51,907 bases of DNA. It comes from GCA-2861595 sp035536185. GTDB lineage: Bacteria > Actinomycetota > Acidimicrobiia > Acidimicrobiales > GCA-2861595. Below, one piece after another: positions 16,609 to 24,900 of this stretch. The stretch's first letter is position 1. Each line of letters starts with the position of its first letter. Location of the stretch: contig DATLOM010000004.1 in NCBI GenBank assembly GCA_035536185.1, forward strand, positions 1 to 51,907. The letters run 5' to 3'. The notes under the pieces are model-generated. The model had not been told where the DNA came from. It saw nothing but the letters and a program-made list of their open reading frames with translations, and made no database searches. Position numbers and translations under genes: made by a program.

Positions 16609-17315
16609 GGCACGAGCAACCTCCCCAGCACATCGACGTCGGTCTCCTCCTCGTCGAGCCACACGTCCCACGCCTCCTCGGTCAGCACCGCCGGCATGCG
16701 GTCGTGGAGCGGCGCCACCAGCTCGTTCGGCTCCGTGGTGATGATCGTGCAGCTCCGAACCCACTCTCTGCTCTTTTCCCCGGCCGGGGCCCCAACCCCG
16801 GCCTCCTCCCCGAGGCGGGGGCCCCAACCCCGCCCGGTGCCGTCTGTGCTGCTTGGCCCAGCCGGCTCCTTGACCGCGGCTTCCTCTTCGGCGGCGGGGT
16901 CGCGCCACGCTGCCCACAGGCCGGCCAGGGCCAGGGGCTTGCGATCGCGGCTGGTGATGAAGAACGGCTGCTTCGGCCGCCCCGGCCCCATCTGCTTCCA
17001 CTCGTAGAACCCGTCGGCGGGGATCACGCAGCGCCGGCGCTCGAGCAGGCGGCGGAACCCGGCCTTGCCCGTCACCGTCTCCGCCCGCAGGTTGATCATC
17101 CTCCTGCTCGACGAGGCGTCCTTCGACCAGCTCGGCAGAAGGCCCCAGCTCAGGGACCCGAGGCGCCGGCCCCCGTGCCTGCTGACCACCGCGTACACCT
17201 CGTCCGTCGGTGCCACGTTGTAGCGGGCCTCGTGCTCTTCGGTCTTGACCTCGGCCACCAGGAACTGCTCGGCCAGCACGGCGATGGGCGTCGAGGAGGC
17301 GAAGCGGCCGCACAC
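16500..17315 (-). CDS. SRAP/HMCES-family abasic-site protein (YedK-like)
   Basis: SRAP proteins cross-link to abasic sites in single-stranded DNA through Cys2 and shield them. The 271-residue frame begins at a GTG that places the catalytic Cys directly after the initiator (CGRFASS). It then has YNVAPTDEVYAV, INLRAETV with the active-site Glu, RRCVIPADGFYEWK, and IITTEPNELVAPLHDRMPAVL with the conserved His. A Gly/Ala/Glu-rich insertion of about 45 residues interrupts the domain before that His block and contains a short DNA repeat (GGGCCCCAACCCCG twice). The 3' end overlaps dxs by 109 bp on the opposite strand. The start lies close to the divergent UbiB gene. Confidence 0.88.
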   Translation of the reverse strand: MCGRFASSTPIAVLAEQFLVAEVKTEEHEARYNVAPTDEVYAVVSRHGGRRLGSLSWGLLPSWSKDASSSRRMINLRAETVTGKAGFRRLLERRRCVIPADGFYEWKQMGPGRPKQPFFITSRDRKPLALAGLWAAWRDPAAEEEAAVKEPAGPSSTDGTGRGWGPRLGEEAGVGAPAGEKSREWVRSCTIITTEPNELVAPLHDRMPAVLTEEAWDVWLDEEETDVDVLGRLLVPYPSELLEMWPVGRDVNSVANDGPELVEPLEGHEPS

Positions 17316-17423
17316 GGGGGTACATTGCCACCGATCAACATCACACCTGCCCCCGACAACGCCGCCGCGTGCCTGAGCGAACGCTCGCTCCGCCGGCTGA
17401 CGCCCCGCGAACTGGCGAGGACC

Positions 17424-18695
17424 GTGCGGATCAGCATGGCCATCACCCGCCACATCCTCCCGTCGCTGCTGCGCAAGAAGACGCGCACCCCGGAGCACCT
17501 GGCGCCCCGGGTCCGCAAGGTGGTGGTCGCCCTCGGCCCGCCGTTCGTCAAGCTCAGCCAGGTCGTCTCCTCCAGCCCCGGCCTGTTCCCCGCCGCCATC
17601 TCCAACGAGCTGCGATACCTGCTCGACGACGCACCCGCCGAGCCGTGGAAGCACATCCGCAAGGCCATCGAGGAGCGGCTCGGCTCCCCCATCGAGGCGC
17701 TGTACGGATCGATCGACGAGCAGCCCATCGCCGCCGCCTCGATCGCCCAGGTCCACCGGGCCACCCTGCTCGACGGCACCCCGGTGGTCGTGAAGGTGCG
17801 CCGGCCGAAGATCGAGCGCAAGTTCCTCACCGACCTGCGCCAGCTGCGCATCCTCGGCCTCCTCGCCAACCGCTTCTGGAAGTCGGCTCGGGTGCTCAAC
17901 CCCGTCGGCATCGTCGACGGCGTGGTGGAGAACCTGCGCATGGAGCTGGACTTCAACCTCGAAGCCGCCTCCATGGAGCGCTTCGAGGAGAACCTGCGAA
18001 AGTTCGGGGAGAACGACGACGTCCGGGTGCCGGTGGTCCACCACAGCCTGAGCGGTCCTGGGGTCCTGACCATGGAGCGCATCGACGGGATCAAGGTCGA
18101 CGACCTCCCCAACCTGATGGCCACCGGCTTCGACCTGCTGGGGCTGCTCAAGGCGGGCGTGCGCTGCTGGATCGAGGCGGCATGTGAGCACGGCTTCTTC
18201 CACGGCGACGTGCATGCCGGCAACCTCATGGTCGACCGCACCGGGAAGGTGGTGTTCCTCGACTTCGGGATCATGGGGGAGCTCGACGAGGCCACCCGAC
18301 TTCTCATCCGCCGCGGAGTCGTCGCCCTCCTCCACCACAAGGACTTCGACGAGGTCACCCGCTGCCTGGTCGAGCTCGGGGCCCAGCTCGGTCACCGCAC
18401 CGACCACGCCCGGGCCGCCGCCGCCATCCAACGCCTGGTCCTGCCCGAGCTGAGCAAGTCCATCGCCGAGATCGACTACCTCGCCCTGTTCTCCAAGGCC
18501 GTACGCATGGCCGCTCCCAAGGGGGTCCAGCTCCCCCGCTCACTGGTGCTGCTGGCCAAGCAGGTCCTGTACTTCGAGCGCTACGCCAAGCTGGTGGCGC
18601 CGGACTACGACATCCTCTCGGACACCTGGCTCATCGAGTTCATGATCGACGACGACGAGCGCGACTCCGAGGAGCCGGTTCCCGCCCGAGGCTGA
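17424..18695 (+). CDS. ABC1/UbiB/AarF family atypical kinase
   Basis: This is a member of the ABC1/UbiB family of atypical kinases/ATPases, linked to quinone or isoprenoid lipid metabolism. Family hallmarks are GPPFVKLSQVVSSSPGLFP (the KxGQ-like region), AAASIAQVHRATLLDG, VVVKVRRP with the ATP-binding Lys, HGFFHGDVHAGNLMV with the catalytic block, and VVFLDFGIMGEL (DFG). The 423-residue product lacks an obvious C-terminal membrane anchor. The GTG at 17424 has GAGG upstream and is preferred. A TTG at 17325 in the same frame would add 33 plausible residues, so the start is uncertain. The stop lies 3 bp from the convergent MerR stop. Confidence 0.88.
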   Translation: MRISMAITRHILPSLLRKKTRTPEHLAPRVRKVVVALGPPFVKLSQVVSSSPGLFPAAISNELRYLLDDAPAEPWKHIRKAIEERLGSPIEALYGSIDEQPIAAASIAQVHRATLLDGTPVVVKVRRPKIERKFLTDLRQLRILGLLANRFWKSARVLNPVGIVDGVVENLRMELDFNLEAASMERFEENLRKFGENDDVRVPVVHHSLSGPGVLTMERIDGIKVDDLPNLMATGFDLLGLLKAGVRCWIEAACEHGFFHGDVHAGNLMVDRTGKVVFLDFGIMGELDEATRLLIRRGVVALLHHKDFDEVTRCLVELGAQLGHRTDHARAAAAIQRLVLPELSKSIAEIDYLALFSKAVRMAAPKGVQLPRSLVLLAKQVLYFERYAKLVAPDYDILSDTWLIEFMIDDDERDSEEPVPARG

Positions 18696-18698
18696 GGC

Positions 18699-19166
18699 TC
18701 AGCCGGCGCAGCCAGGAACGGGGGGACGCACGTCGCCCTTCTTCTGGATGGTGAGCAGCTGCTGGCAGGTGCACAGCGTCTCGTCGCAACGGTGCTCACC
18801 CTCTTCGCGCGCCAGGCGGTCGAGCACCCCGCGCAGCGTCTTCTCCAGGGCCTTCAGCTCGCCGATCCGCCGCTCGGTCTCCATCAACTTGGCCGAGACC
18901 ATGGTGGCCAGCTCGGGGTGCTCCTCGCCGCAACACCCGTCGGCCACGTGGATGAACTCGTCGGCTTCGGCCAGGCTGAGCCCGAGCAGCTTGGCCCGGT
19001 TGACCAGATGGATCCGACGCAGGGCCTCCTGGTCGTAGAGGCGGTAGCCGGCCTCGGTGCGCCGAGCCGGGCGCACGAGCCCGACCTGCTCGTAGTGACG
19101 CAGAGCCTTGCGCGTTGCACCCGTGATCCTGCCTACCTCGGCCACGGTGAGCAGCGCCTCTTCCAT
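18699..19166 (-). CDS. MerR-family metal-responsive regulator
   Basis: This 155-residue transcription factor has the MerR N-terminal winged helix (TVAEVGRITGATRKALRHYEQ through YRLYDQEAL), a dimerisation coiled coil at about residues 88-125, and cysteines typical of metal sensing: Cys78-Cys79 and a C-terminal CDETLCTC cluster (127, 132, 134). This resembles the ZntR/CadR/CueR branch, but the metal cannot be assigned. No transporter or chaperone gene is adjacent, so its target is unknown. The methyltransferase starts 586 bp upstream on the same strand, with its stop 16 bp before this start, so the two may be co-transcribed. Confidence 0.85.
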   Translation of the reverse strand: MEEALLTVAEVGRITGATRKALRHYEQVGLVRPARRTEAGYRLYDQEALRRIHLVNRAKLLGLSLAEADEFIHVADGCCGEEHPELATMVSAKLMETERRIGELKALEKTLRGVLDRLAREEGEHRCDETLCTCQQLLTIQKKGDVRPPVPGCAG

Positions 19167-19182
19167 CCCTGAAGCTTACGGC

Positions 19183-19752
19183 TCAAGAGCCCCTCTTGTG
19201 GACGGAAACCGCGTAGTTTGCCGATTCGTCCCAAGGCTCCCGATCCCAGGTGGCCCAGCGGCCGGCCAGCTCGAGGCCGGCAGCCGAGCAATAGGCGTCG
19301 TAGGTGCCCAGATCCAAGGTGCCGTTCAGCTGGAAGCCGGCCACCAGGAGGCCGCCCTGGGCGAGGTGGCGGGCCATGGCGGCCACCACCATCGGCTCCG
19401 TCCCGGGCGTGAGGAAGATCATCACGTTGCCGGCCAGCACCACCGCGTCGAAGTGACGGCCCAGGTCCAGTTCGGCCAGGTCGGCCTGGTGCCACGGCAC
19501 CTCCGGTGCCTTGCGCCGGGCGGCGGAGAGCATGGCGGCGTCGAGGTCGACGCCCTCCACCTCCAAGCCGCGGCGGGCCAGCTCGATGGCCACCCGCCCC
19601 GTGCCACAGCCGGCGTCGAGAACCGAGGTGACACCCAGCGACTCCACGAAATCAGCCTCGCCATGCATGTTCCGCCCGGCCCGCTCCTGCTCCGCGAACT
19701 GCTGGTCGTACTCGTCGGGATCGCGGCCCAGGGCCGACCACGGGTTCACCAT
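19183..19752 (-). CDS. Class I SAM-dependent methyltransferase
   Basis: This 189-residue methyltransferase has the AdoMet-binding motif I VLDAGCGTGRVAIELARRG at about residue 40, the acidic motif II GVDLDAAML, and motif post-II FDAVVLAGNVMIFL. The substrate is unknown; the small size and the N-terminal DEYDQQFAEQ pattern fit generic small-molecule methyltransferases. The ATG at 19752 was chosen because homology begins there; a much longer open frame upstream is antisense to nothing credible and lacks protein-like sequence. It reads toward merR and may share its transcript. Confidence 0.82.
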   Translation of the reverse strand: MVNPWSALGRDPDEYDQQFAEQERAGRNMHGEADFVESLGVTSVLDAGCGTGRVAIELARRGLEVEGVDLDAAMLSAARRKAPEVPWHQADLAELDLGRHFDAVVLAGNVMIFLTPGTEPMVVAAMARHLAQGGLLVAGFQLNGTLDLGTYDAYCSAAGLELAGRWATWDREPWDESANYAVSVHKRGS

Positions 19753-19870
19753 CCCTGCATTACTACTTCTGGGCCACCCCATCGGGCCATGCCCCTGCTC
19801 CGGATGGTGCACCACCACCTTCGACAACGGCGGCGTGGGGAACACACCCCCCAGACCCGCACACGCTCGG

Positions 19871-20605
19871 CTACTGCGGCAAGGCGGAGGCGACGACGGC
19901 CCAGGTGGTGCAGGGGGTGCCCTGGATGGGCGCGGCGAACGAGGCCGACGCTCCAGCGGCCAGGCCCGCGGTAGGCCGGAGGCGCGCCATGGTCTTCGGG
20001 CGCGACCCGGAGAAGCACACGACGTCCACCATGACGTCCTTGACGGCCCGCTCCGTCTGGTTCCCCACGACGCCGGCGACGCCCCCATCTCGTCCCTCTG
20101 CGGACTGAACGGCAAGTGTGATCCGGGGCTCCGTAGCGCTCTTGACATCGAACTCCAGGGCTGGTGCGCCGGGCTCGTCGAGCACCACCAACGCCATGCC
20201 CCATTCACCGGGGTTCAGGACCGACGGGACGACGAGACCCGGCGGCCCCACCAGCTCGGTGCGGCCCCGGCGCCTGGCCGCCACCGCCACGTCGGTGACC
20301 GTCTGCCGAGTCATGTTGCGGAAGATGGCCACGATGGCGCTGTCCGTCACGTTCCCCCAGGTGACCACGGCGCGGCTACCAGGATCCGCGATGGGCACCT
20401 GCAGCGATGGCGAGGCCACGAGCAATCCCGAGGTCGCCGGCCCCGGTGGCGGGATCGTGCCGGCCGTCTCGTGGACCACCGAAGTCGAGGTGCTGGAAAT
20501 GGGCTCGGCCTCGTCTCCGTCGCCGCCACAACCTATGAGTAGCATGGCGCAGGTCACGGCCCCCAGCACGTGTACGGGCCGGGAGTGCCCTCGTCTTTCG
20601 GTCAC
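19871..20605 (-). CDS. Putative lipoprotein of unknown function
   Basis: This 244-residue protein has a lipoprotein signal peptide: a basic start, a hydrophobic stretch, and the lipobox LLIGC near residue 26, then a Gly/Asp-rich and Ser/Thr-rich spacer. The mature part is probably a beta-rich extracytoplasmic domain (RAVVTWGNVTDSAIVAIF and TQTVTDVAVAARRRG-like segments). No known family was recognised. The GTG start has GGAGG upstream. It is divergent from the ECF sigma gene with only 35 bp between starts, so the two may share regulation. A role as a cell-surface member of that sigma regulon is an inference. Confidence 0.7.
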   Translation of the reverse strand: MTERRGHSRPVHVLGAVTCAMLLIGCGGDGDEAEPISSTSTSVVHETAGTIPPPGPATSGLLVASPSLQVPIADPGSRAVVTWGNVTDSAIVAIFRNMTRQTVTDVAVAARRRGRTELVGPPGLVVPSVLNPGEWGMALVVLDEPGAPALEFDVKSATEPRITLAVQSAEGRDGGVAGVVGNQTERAVKDVMVDVVCFSGSRPKTMARLRPTAGLAAGASASFAAPIQGTPCTTWAVVASALPQ

Positions 20606-20640
20606 GGGCCGGCCCCCGCCTCCACCTATATTGGCCGCTG

Positions 20641-21216
20641 GTGGCAGGGGAGCTCGGACGTCCTTCTCAGAGCGATGACGAGCTCATTCTCCGGTCCTGC
20701 CGGGACCCCGAGGCGTTCGGCCAGTTCTACGACCGTCATCATCGTGAGGTTACCGCCTGGTTCTACCGTCGGATCCTGTGCGCCCATACGAGCGCCGACC
20801 TCTGCGCCGAGACCTTCGCCCGGGCGCTGGCCGGCGCGGCCCGGTTCGACCCCCAATGCGGGACCGGCAAGGGGTGGCTGTTCGGGATCGCGTCCCATCT
20901 CCACCTGGGTTGGCTCCGCCGAGGGCGGGTCGACGATCGCGCTCGTCGCAAGCTCGGCTTGGAGCGACTTGCCGTGGACGACGCCACTCTCGAGCAGATA
21001 GAGGCTTCGATCGACTTCGAGCCGGTGAGGGTGGCGCTGCAGGACGCCCTGGGCCTCCTCTCCCCGGCGGTGCGCGATGCCGTGCTGATGCGGGTGGGGC
21101 TCGATCTCCCCTACACCGAGGTGGCGGCCCTCATGGGAGTGAGCGAAGGCGCAGCCCGGGTGAGGGTGTCGAGAGGGCTGGCCCAGCTCCACGCCAACCT
21201 GGAGATCGCGTCTTGA
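20641..21216 (+). CDS. ECF-type RNA polymerase sigma factor
   Basis: This 191-residue sigma-70 family protein has region 2 at about residues 15-80 (ELILRSCRDPEAFGQFYDRHHREVTAWFYRR region, LCAETFARAL) and region 4 at about 130-185 (LSPAVRDAVLMRVGLDLPYTEVAALMGVSEGAARVRVSRG region). It directs transcription of an unknown regulon. TATATT at 20627-20632 lies about 9 bp before the GTG, so the message may be leaderless. The downstream gene starts inside its stop codon (TTGA) and encodes a single-pass membrane protein, where an anti-sigma factor would be expected. Confidence 0.9.
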   Translation: MAGELGRPSQSDDELILRSCRDPEAFGQFYDRHHREVTAWFYRRILCAHTSADLCAETFARALAGAARFDPQCGTGKGWLFGIASHLHLGWLRRGRVDDRARRKLGLERLAVDDATLEQIEASIDFEPVRVALQDALGLLSPAVRDAVLMRVGLDLPYTEVAALMGVSEGAARVRVSRGLAQLHANLEIAS

Positions 21217-21998
21217 CGGCGGGGCCCATACCTGGGCATGCCGGCGGCCAGACGCCCTACTTCGACGCCCTGCGGCACCAGCTCGTCGGCGCGGCCGGCC
21301 GGCGCACCACGCGGCGACCGCCCCGGTCAGCGGCCTTCCTCCTGGCGGCGGCCGCCGTTCTCGTGGCGGTAGGTTCGGTCGCTCTGTTCACTGTCGCGCC
21401 GCCGGCGACGGCCGGGGTGGAAGTGCGCCGGGCCGGCGATCGAGTCGAGCTTCGCCTGGTTGGGGACGACGTGGACGCCGAGGAAGTCGAGCGGGCCGCG
21501 GCCAAGGCCGGCGTACGCGTCAGGGTCACCCACTATGCGGTAGGTCCCTCCCTCGCCGACCGTTTCGTTGCCGTCGTCGCCGATCCGATCCTACCCCCCG
21601 ACTTCGCCCGCTTCGACGAGGCCACCGGCAGCTTCCGGGGCTTCGCCCTGCCGGTCTCATGGAAGGGGAACCTGCGTCTCGGCCTCGGACGGCGGGCGAG
21701 GGGAGACGAGCGGTACACCTTCGCCAGTGACGCCTTCGCCCCCGGGGAGCCGCTGGCCTGTCACGACGTCCGTGGGCTACCTGCTCCTGAGGCAGCCCAG
21801 GTCCTGGGCCGGGTAAGCGGCCTCTCAGTCGTGTGGGAGGTTCAGGCGCCCACAGGCGCACGACCGACCACTCCTGTGCGATCCCCCACAGCCCGGGTGA
21901 TCGGCGCCGAGGCCGTCTCCCGTTCAAGGGTCATCGTGATGCTGGACCAGGGAAAGGTGGTGGCGACCGGCCGGGCGTCCCGCTGCGGGAGCCGCTGA
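21213..21998 (+). CDS. Single-pass membrane protein coupled to the ECF sigma factor
   Basis: This 261-residue protein has a cytoplasmic N-terminus of about 40 residues rich in Arg, one membrane helix at about 45-65 (AAFLLAAAAVLVAVGSVALF), and an extracytoplasmic domain of about 190 residues of no recognised family. It starts at a TTG overlapping the sigma-factor stop (TTGA), so the two proteins are coupled. The topology fits an anti-sigma factor, but the short N-terminus has no visible zinc-binding HxxxCxxC motif, so it is not a classical ZAS-type anti-sigma. Its last 75 bp overlap the convergent LuxR-type gene. Confidence 0.65.
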   Translation: MTAGPIPGHAGGQTPYFDALRHQLVGAAGRRTTRRPPRSAAFLLAAAAVLVAVGSVALFTVAPPATAGVEVRRAGDRVELRLVGDDVDAEEVERAAAKAGVRVRVTHYAVGPSLADRFVAVVADPILPPDFARFDEATGSFRGFALPVSWKGNLRLGLGRRARGDERYTFASDAFAPGEPLACHDVRGLPAPEAAQVLGRVSGLSVVWEVQAPTGARPTTPVRSPTARVIGAEAVSRSRVIVMLDQGKVVATGRASRCGSR

Positions 21999-22577
21999 CC
22001 TACCTGGTTCGCCAGCGGGCACCGGAATCTCCTGCTCCAGCAGCCCCAGCCGCCCGGCCACCTGCACCAGCTCGACGCGGGAGCGGACCCCTACCGTGTC
22101 GAACAGCTTCGTCACCGCTCTCTTCACCGTGGCGTGCGACACGTGGAGGCGGCGCCCGACCTCGCGCAGCGGGAGGTTCTCGGCGACCAGTCGCAGGACG
22201 GCCAGCTCACGGGAGCCGAGCGACGGCAGGTGCTGGGCTAGGCTGGCCACCAGGGGGGTGATGACCAGGGCTCCGCCGGCAACGGCATGCACAACGGTGG
22301 GCAGGACAGCCATGTCGAGGTTCGTGGCCGCGCCGAGGGCCCCACCAGACAGGACCTCGCGCACGGCGCCCGCGCACGCGGCCGGGGTGGCCGGCACGAC
22401 GAGCACAGCGAGCGTGTCTTCGATCGCGCCATCCTCCGTCAGCCAGACCTGAGCGGCCGCCGCGTCGCTGACGATGCGGAGCCCCGCGAGCTCGAGAGCG
22501 GTCGTCGCCCCTCGCGCCACGACCCGGTCGCGGAGCAGGACGGCCACGCGTGTCTCCTCGACGCGGGCTCTGTCCAT
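21924..22577 (-). CDS. LuxR-type (NarL/FixJ family) transcriptional regulator
   Basis: This 217-residue regulator has a C-terminal LuxR helix-turn-helix at about residues 120-180 (LGSRELAVLRLVAENLPLREVGRRL, then HVSHATVKRAVTKLF). The N-terminal domain resembles a response-regulator fold (VAVLLRDRVVARGATTALELAG) but lacks the normal acidic pocket and phospho-Asp in the expected position, so it may be phosphorylation-independent. The ATG at 22577 gives a natural N-terminus. It lies 47 bp downstream of the small secreted-protein gene on the same strand and may be co-transcribed. The C-terminal tail overlaps the convergent membrane-protein gene and may be non-natural sequence. Confidence 0.75.
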   Translation of the reverse strand: MDRARVEETRVAVLLRDRVVARGATTALELAGLRIVSDAAAAQVWLTEDGAIEDTLAVLVVPATPAACAGAVREVLSGGALGAATNLDMAVLPTVVHAVAGGALVITPLVASLAQHLPSLGSRELAVLRLVAENLPLREVGRRLHVSHATVKRAVTKLFDTVGVRSRVELVQVAGRLGLLEQEIPVPAGEPGRSAAPAAGRPAGRHHLSLVQHHDDP

Positions 22578-22624
22578 CGCCCTCCTGTTGTCGGGCGACT
22601 GCAGGTTGTTACATGCGCCCCCTA

Positions 22625-23140
22625 TTAGGTGAGGTACTGGATGGAGTTGGCCGCGTTGTTGAGAAATGTCAGGTTCGAAACACCGCCGAAGTTGTACGTC
22701 TCCTCCATCGTGCCGGTCAGGTTGTAGCCGTCGGCGTGCCTGACTCGGGGGCAGCCGTTGCGGGTCGACGAGATCCTGTTGATCCACGAGGAGGACAGGT
22801 TGAGCCACCCGCCCGTGCAGTCGTCACCGTTGACGGTGAGGCTGGAGCCGGTCCCACTGGCACCGTCGTAGTGGGTGCCGATGACGAAGCTCATGGCACC
22901 CATGTCCTGGTCGCCCGACGGCACCGGCGCTCCGTCCACCACGTCGTACCCGATGGACGCCATGGCCTCGGAGAAGGTCGGGTAGCACGCCTCGGGGCTC
23001 GTCACGAACCTGCCGTCGACGCCCCGCCCGACCACGCTGACCACGCAGTGCTGCTCGGCTTCGGCTTGCGCTCCCGAGGCCCCGGCCAGTGGAGCCGAGA
23101 CGATCGTGATGGCGGCGACGAACTTGTGGATGTGGGGCAC
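22625..23140 (-). CDS. Small secreted protein, possibly beta/gamma-crystallin-like
   Basis: This 171-residue protein has a clear signal peptide (FVAAITIVSAPLAGASGAQA) and a mature domain with four cysteines (in HCVVSV, EACYP, DDCTGG and NGCPRV). It ends in FLNNAANSIQYL, a pattern like the closing strand of beta/gamma-crystallin or peptidase-inhibitor I36 folds. That family call is tentative. The GTG at 23140 is strongly supported by GGAGG eight bases upstream. A 20-bp palindrome lies about 80 bp before the start, and a LuxR-type regulator is encoded just downstream. Confidence 0.65.
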   Translation of the reverse strand: MPHIHKFVAAITIVSAPLAGASGAQAEAEQHCVVSVVGRGVDGRFVTSPEACYPTFSEAMASIGYDVVDGAPVPSGDQDMGAMSFVIGTHYDGASGTGSSLTVNGDDCTGGWLNLSSSWINRISSTRNGCPRVRHADGYNLTGTMEETYNFGGVSNLTFLNNAANSIQYLT

Positions 23141-23533
23141 GTTTTTCCTCCGGTACGGGTTTGCGCCGCCTTTCTGGCGACCACGGCATCGTGGCTGCTG
23201 CTCCTGGGTCACTTCAATGAGCCAGGTGGCTCATTTCGCGATCCCCTCGGCCCCCTGTATCGCCCTCCGTCGTAACGGATCGCGGCCTGGCGCGAAGAAG
23301 AGCCCACATGGCCACACCCGACCAGCTCATCGACAAGGGCCCGAACGTCAAGGGCCCGAAAGTCGCCCTCGACCCGCCCCAGCTCGTCGGGTTTGCCGAC
23401 TCCAGCACCACGGCTACGGGCCGGCCGGCCATCCGGAGCGCTCGACGGCACCGTATTGATCCCTATCGCAACACGCCGAGCTCGGTCAGTGCTCCTCACC
23501 AAGGGAAAGGGCCCCGGGGAAAGGCGCTAGATC
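23141..23533. other. Gene-free intergenic region upstream of the EAL gene
   Basis: These 393 bp separate two divergent genes. They hold the palindrome at 23216-23235 and otherwise no recognised feature. A 79-codon plus-strand frame at 23308-23544 overlaps the EAL gene start and shows no protein-like pattern, so it is not annotated. Confidence 0.6.
23216..23235. promoter_or_regulatory. 20-bp palindrome, candidate operator
   Basis: AATGAGCCA and TGGCTCATT are 9-bp perfect inverted arms around a GG centre, about 76 bp upstream of the secreted-protein start. It looks like a dimeric regulator site; the LuxR-type regulator next to that gene is a possible binder, by position only. Confidence 0.45.
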
Positions 23534-24769
23534 ATGGGGAGTGAGTCCAGGGCGGAGTTGGTCAAGGCGCTGGAGAACGGTGAGCTGGTCCTGCACTACC
23601 AGCCGAAGATCCTGTTGGCCAACGACCGCGTGGCGGGCGCCGAGGCCCTCGTGCGCTGGCAACATCCCACGAGGGGCCTGATACCGCCGGACCTGTTCAT
23701 CCCCCTCGCCGAGGACACTGGTCTCATCGTCCCGCTGGGCGCCTGGGCCCTCGAGGAGGGGTGCCGTCAGGCTCAGGCGTTCCAGGCCCGCTTCCCGTAC
23801 CGACCGCCGCTGGTCATGTCGGTGAACCTCTCCGCCCGGCAGTTCGAACCCGAGCTGGTGGCCACCGTGGCCGGGATCCTGGACCGAACCGGCATTCAGC
23901 CGTGGCGGCTGTGCCTGGAGCTGACCGAGAGCATCATCATGACCGACGTCGAGTCGGCCATCGACATCCTGGCCCAGCTCAAGGCCCTTGGGGTCTGGCT
24001 GTCGATCGACGACTTCGGCACCGGTTACTCCTCCCTGGCCTACCTCCGGCGATTCCCCATCGACGAGCTCAAGATCGACCGCTCCTTCGTCGACGGGCTC
24101 GGGCGCGAGGCGGAGGACACCGCCATCGTTGCCGCGGTGGTCGCCATGGCCCATGCGCTGGGGCTGAGCGTCGTGGCCGAGGGAGTGGAGACCCAGGAGC
24201 AACTGGAACGCCTGCGGATCCTCGGATGCGAACAGGTGCAGGGGTACTACTTCTCGCCGGCGATGCCAGCGGCGGGCTTCCAGGGCTACCTCGACGAGGA
24301 GGACAGGCGGAGCCGGAGCGGCGGAATGGGCTACGGCGAGCCCGGGGGCTACCAACGCAACGTCGTGATCATCGCCGACGACTCGCCTGAGGTCCTGCAA
24401 CTGGCGTCGGTCAGTCTCAGCGCCGCCGGGTTCGAGGTGCACGAGTCCCTCGACGGGCGAGCGGCGTTGGACCTGGCCCAGGCCATCAGGCCGACCTGCG
24501 TGATACTCGACGTGCGCATGCCGGAGATGGACGGAATCGCAGCATGCAAGGCGCTGCGGGCCGACCCTAACCTCACCGGCTGCACGATCATCATGTTGAC
24601 GTCCAACGCCGACGCCCTCGACAAGATCGACGGCTTCTCTGCCGGCGCCGACGACTACATCGTGAAGCCTTTCGCCCCCCGTGACCTGGTCAGCCGGGTG
24701 CGGGTGGCGATCCGCCGCCACCAGGGCGGGATTGACTGGCCGGCTGAGGCGATGCCGCGTACCACTTGA
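23534..24769 (+). CDS. EAL-domain c-di-GMP phosphodiesterase with C-terminal receiver domain
   Basis: This 411-residue protein probably hydrolyses cyclic di-GMP. The EAL domain at about residues 8-255 has a full set of catalytic motifs: GAEALVRW, NLSARQF, LELTES, DDFGTGYSSLAYL, ELKIDRSFV, VVAEGVET and GYYFSPAM. A receiver domain follows at about 275-395 with DDS, the phospho-acceptor region LDVRMPEMDG, and VKPF. There is no GGDEF domain. The REC-after-EAL order is the reverse of the common REC-EAL arrangement, so phosphorylation may modulate the enzyme from the C-terminus. No kinase is adjacent; a hybrid kinase is encoded 6 kb downstream. Confidence 0.9.
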   Translation: MGSESRAELVKALENGELVLHYQPKILLANDRVAGAEALVRWQHPTRGLIPPDLFIPLAEDTGLIVPLGAWALEEGCRQAQAFQARFPYRPPLVMSVNLSARQFEPELVATVAGILDRTGIQPWRLCLELTESIIMTDVESAIDILAQLKALGVWLSIDDFGTGYSSLAYLRRFPIDELKIDRSFVDGLGREAEDTAIVAAVVAMAHALGLSVVAEGVETQEQLERLRILGCEQVQGYYFSPAMPAAGFQGYLDEEDRRSRSGGMGYGEPGGYQRNVVIIADDSPEVLQLASVSLSAAGFEVHESLDGRAALDLAQAIRPTCVILDVRMPEMDGIAACKALRADPNLTGCTIIMLTSNADALDKIDGFSAGADDYIVKPFAPRDLVSRVRVAIRRHQGGIDWPAEAMPRTT

Positions 24770-24782
24770 CGCTGCCACAGAG

Positions 24783-24796
24783 TTAGGGTTACCTAA
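24783..24796. promoter_or_regulatory. IdeR/DtxR-like iron box upstream of bfd-bfr
   Basis: TTAGGGTTACCTAA, flanked to give 7-bp arms AGTTAGG/CCTAACT, matches the IdeR/DtxR consensus pattern (TTAGG, 4 bp, CCTAA). It lies 104 bp before the bfd start. In mycobacteria IdeR activates bacterioferritin from upstream sites, so this spacing may mean activation by iron-loaded regulator. Confidence 0.75.
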
Positions 24797-24900
24797 CTTC
24801 TTATGGCAGGTCATCCTCACCTCCTTGCTCGTCGCCACGCGCCGGCCCGGCCGTCCCACGACCGCCGGGTGGGCCCCGCGGGCGGGGCATAGGAGCCGGG

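Noticed and set aside
23308..23544. A 78-residue frame upstream of the EAL gene
   Set aside because: It overlaps the EAL start and has a repetitive, non-globular sequence without a ribosome site.
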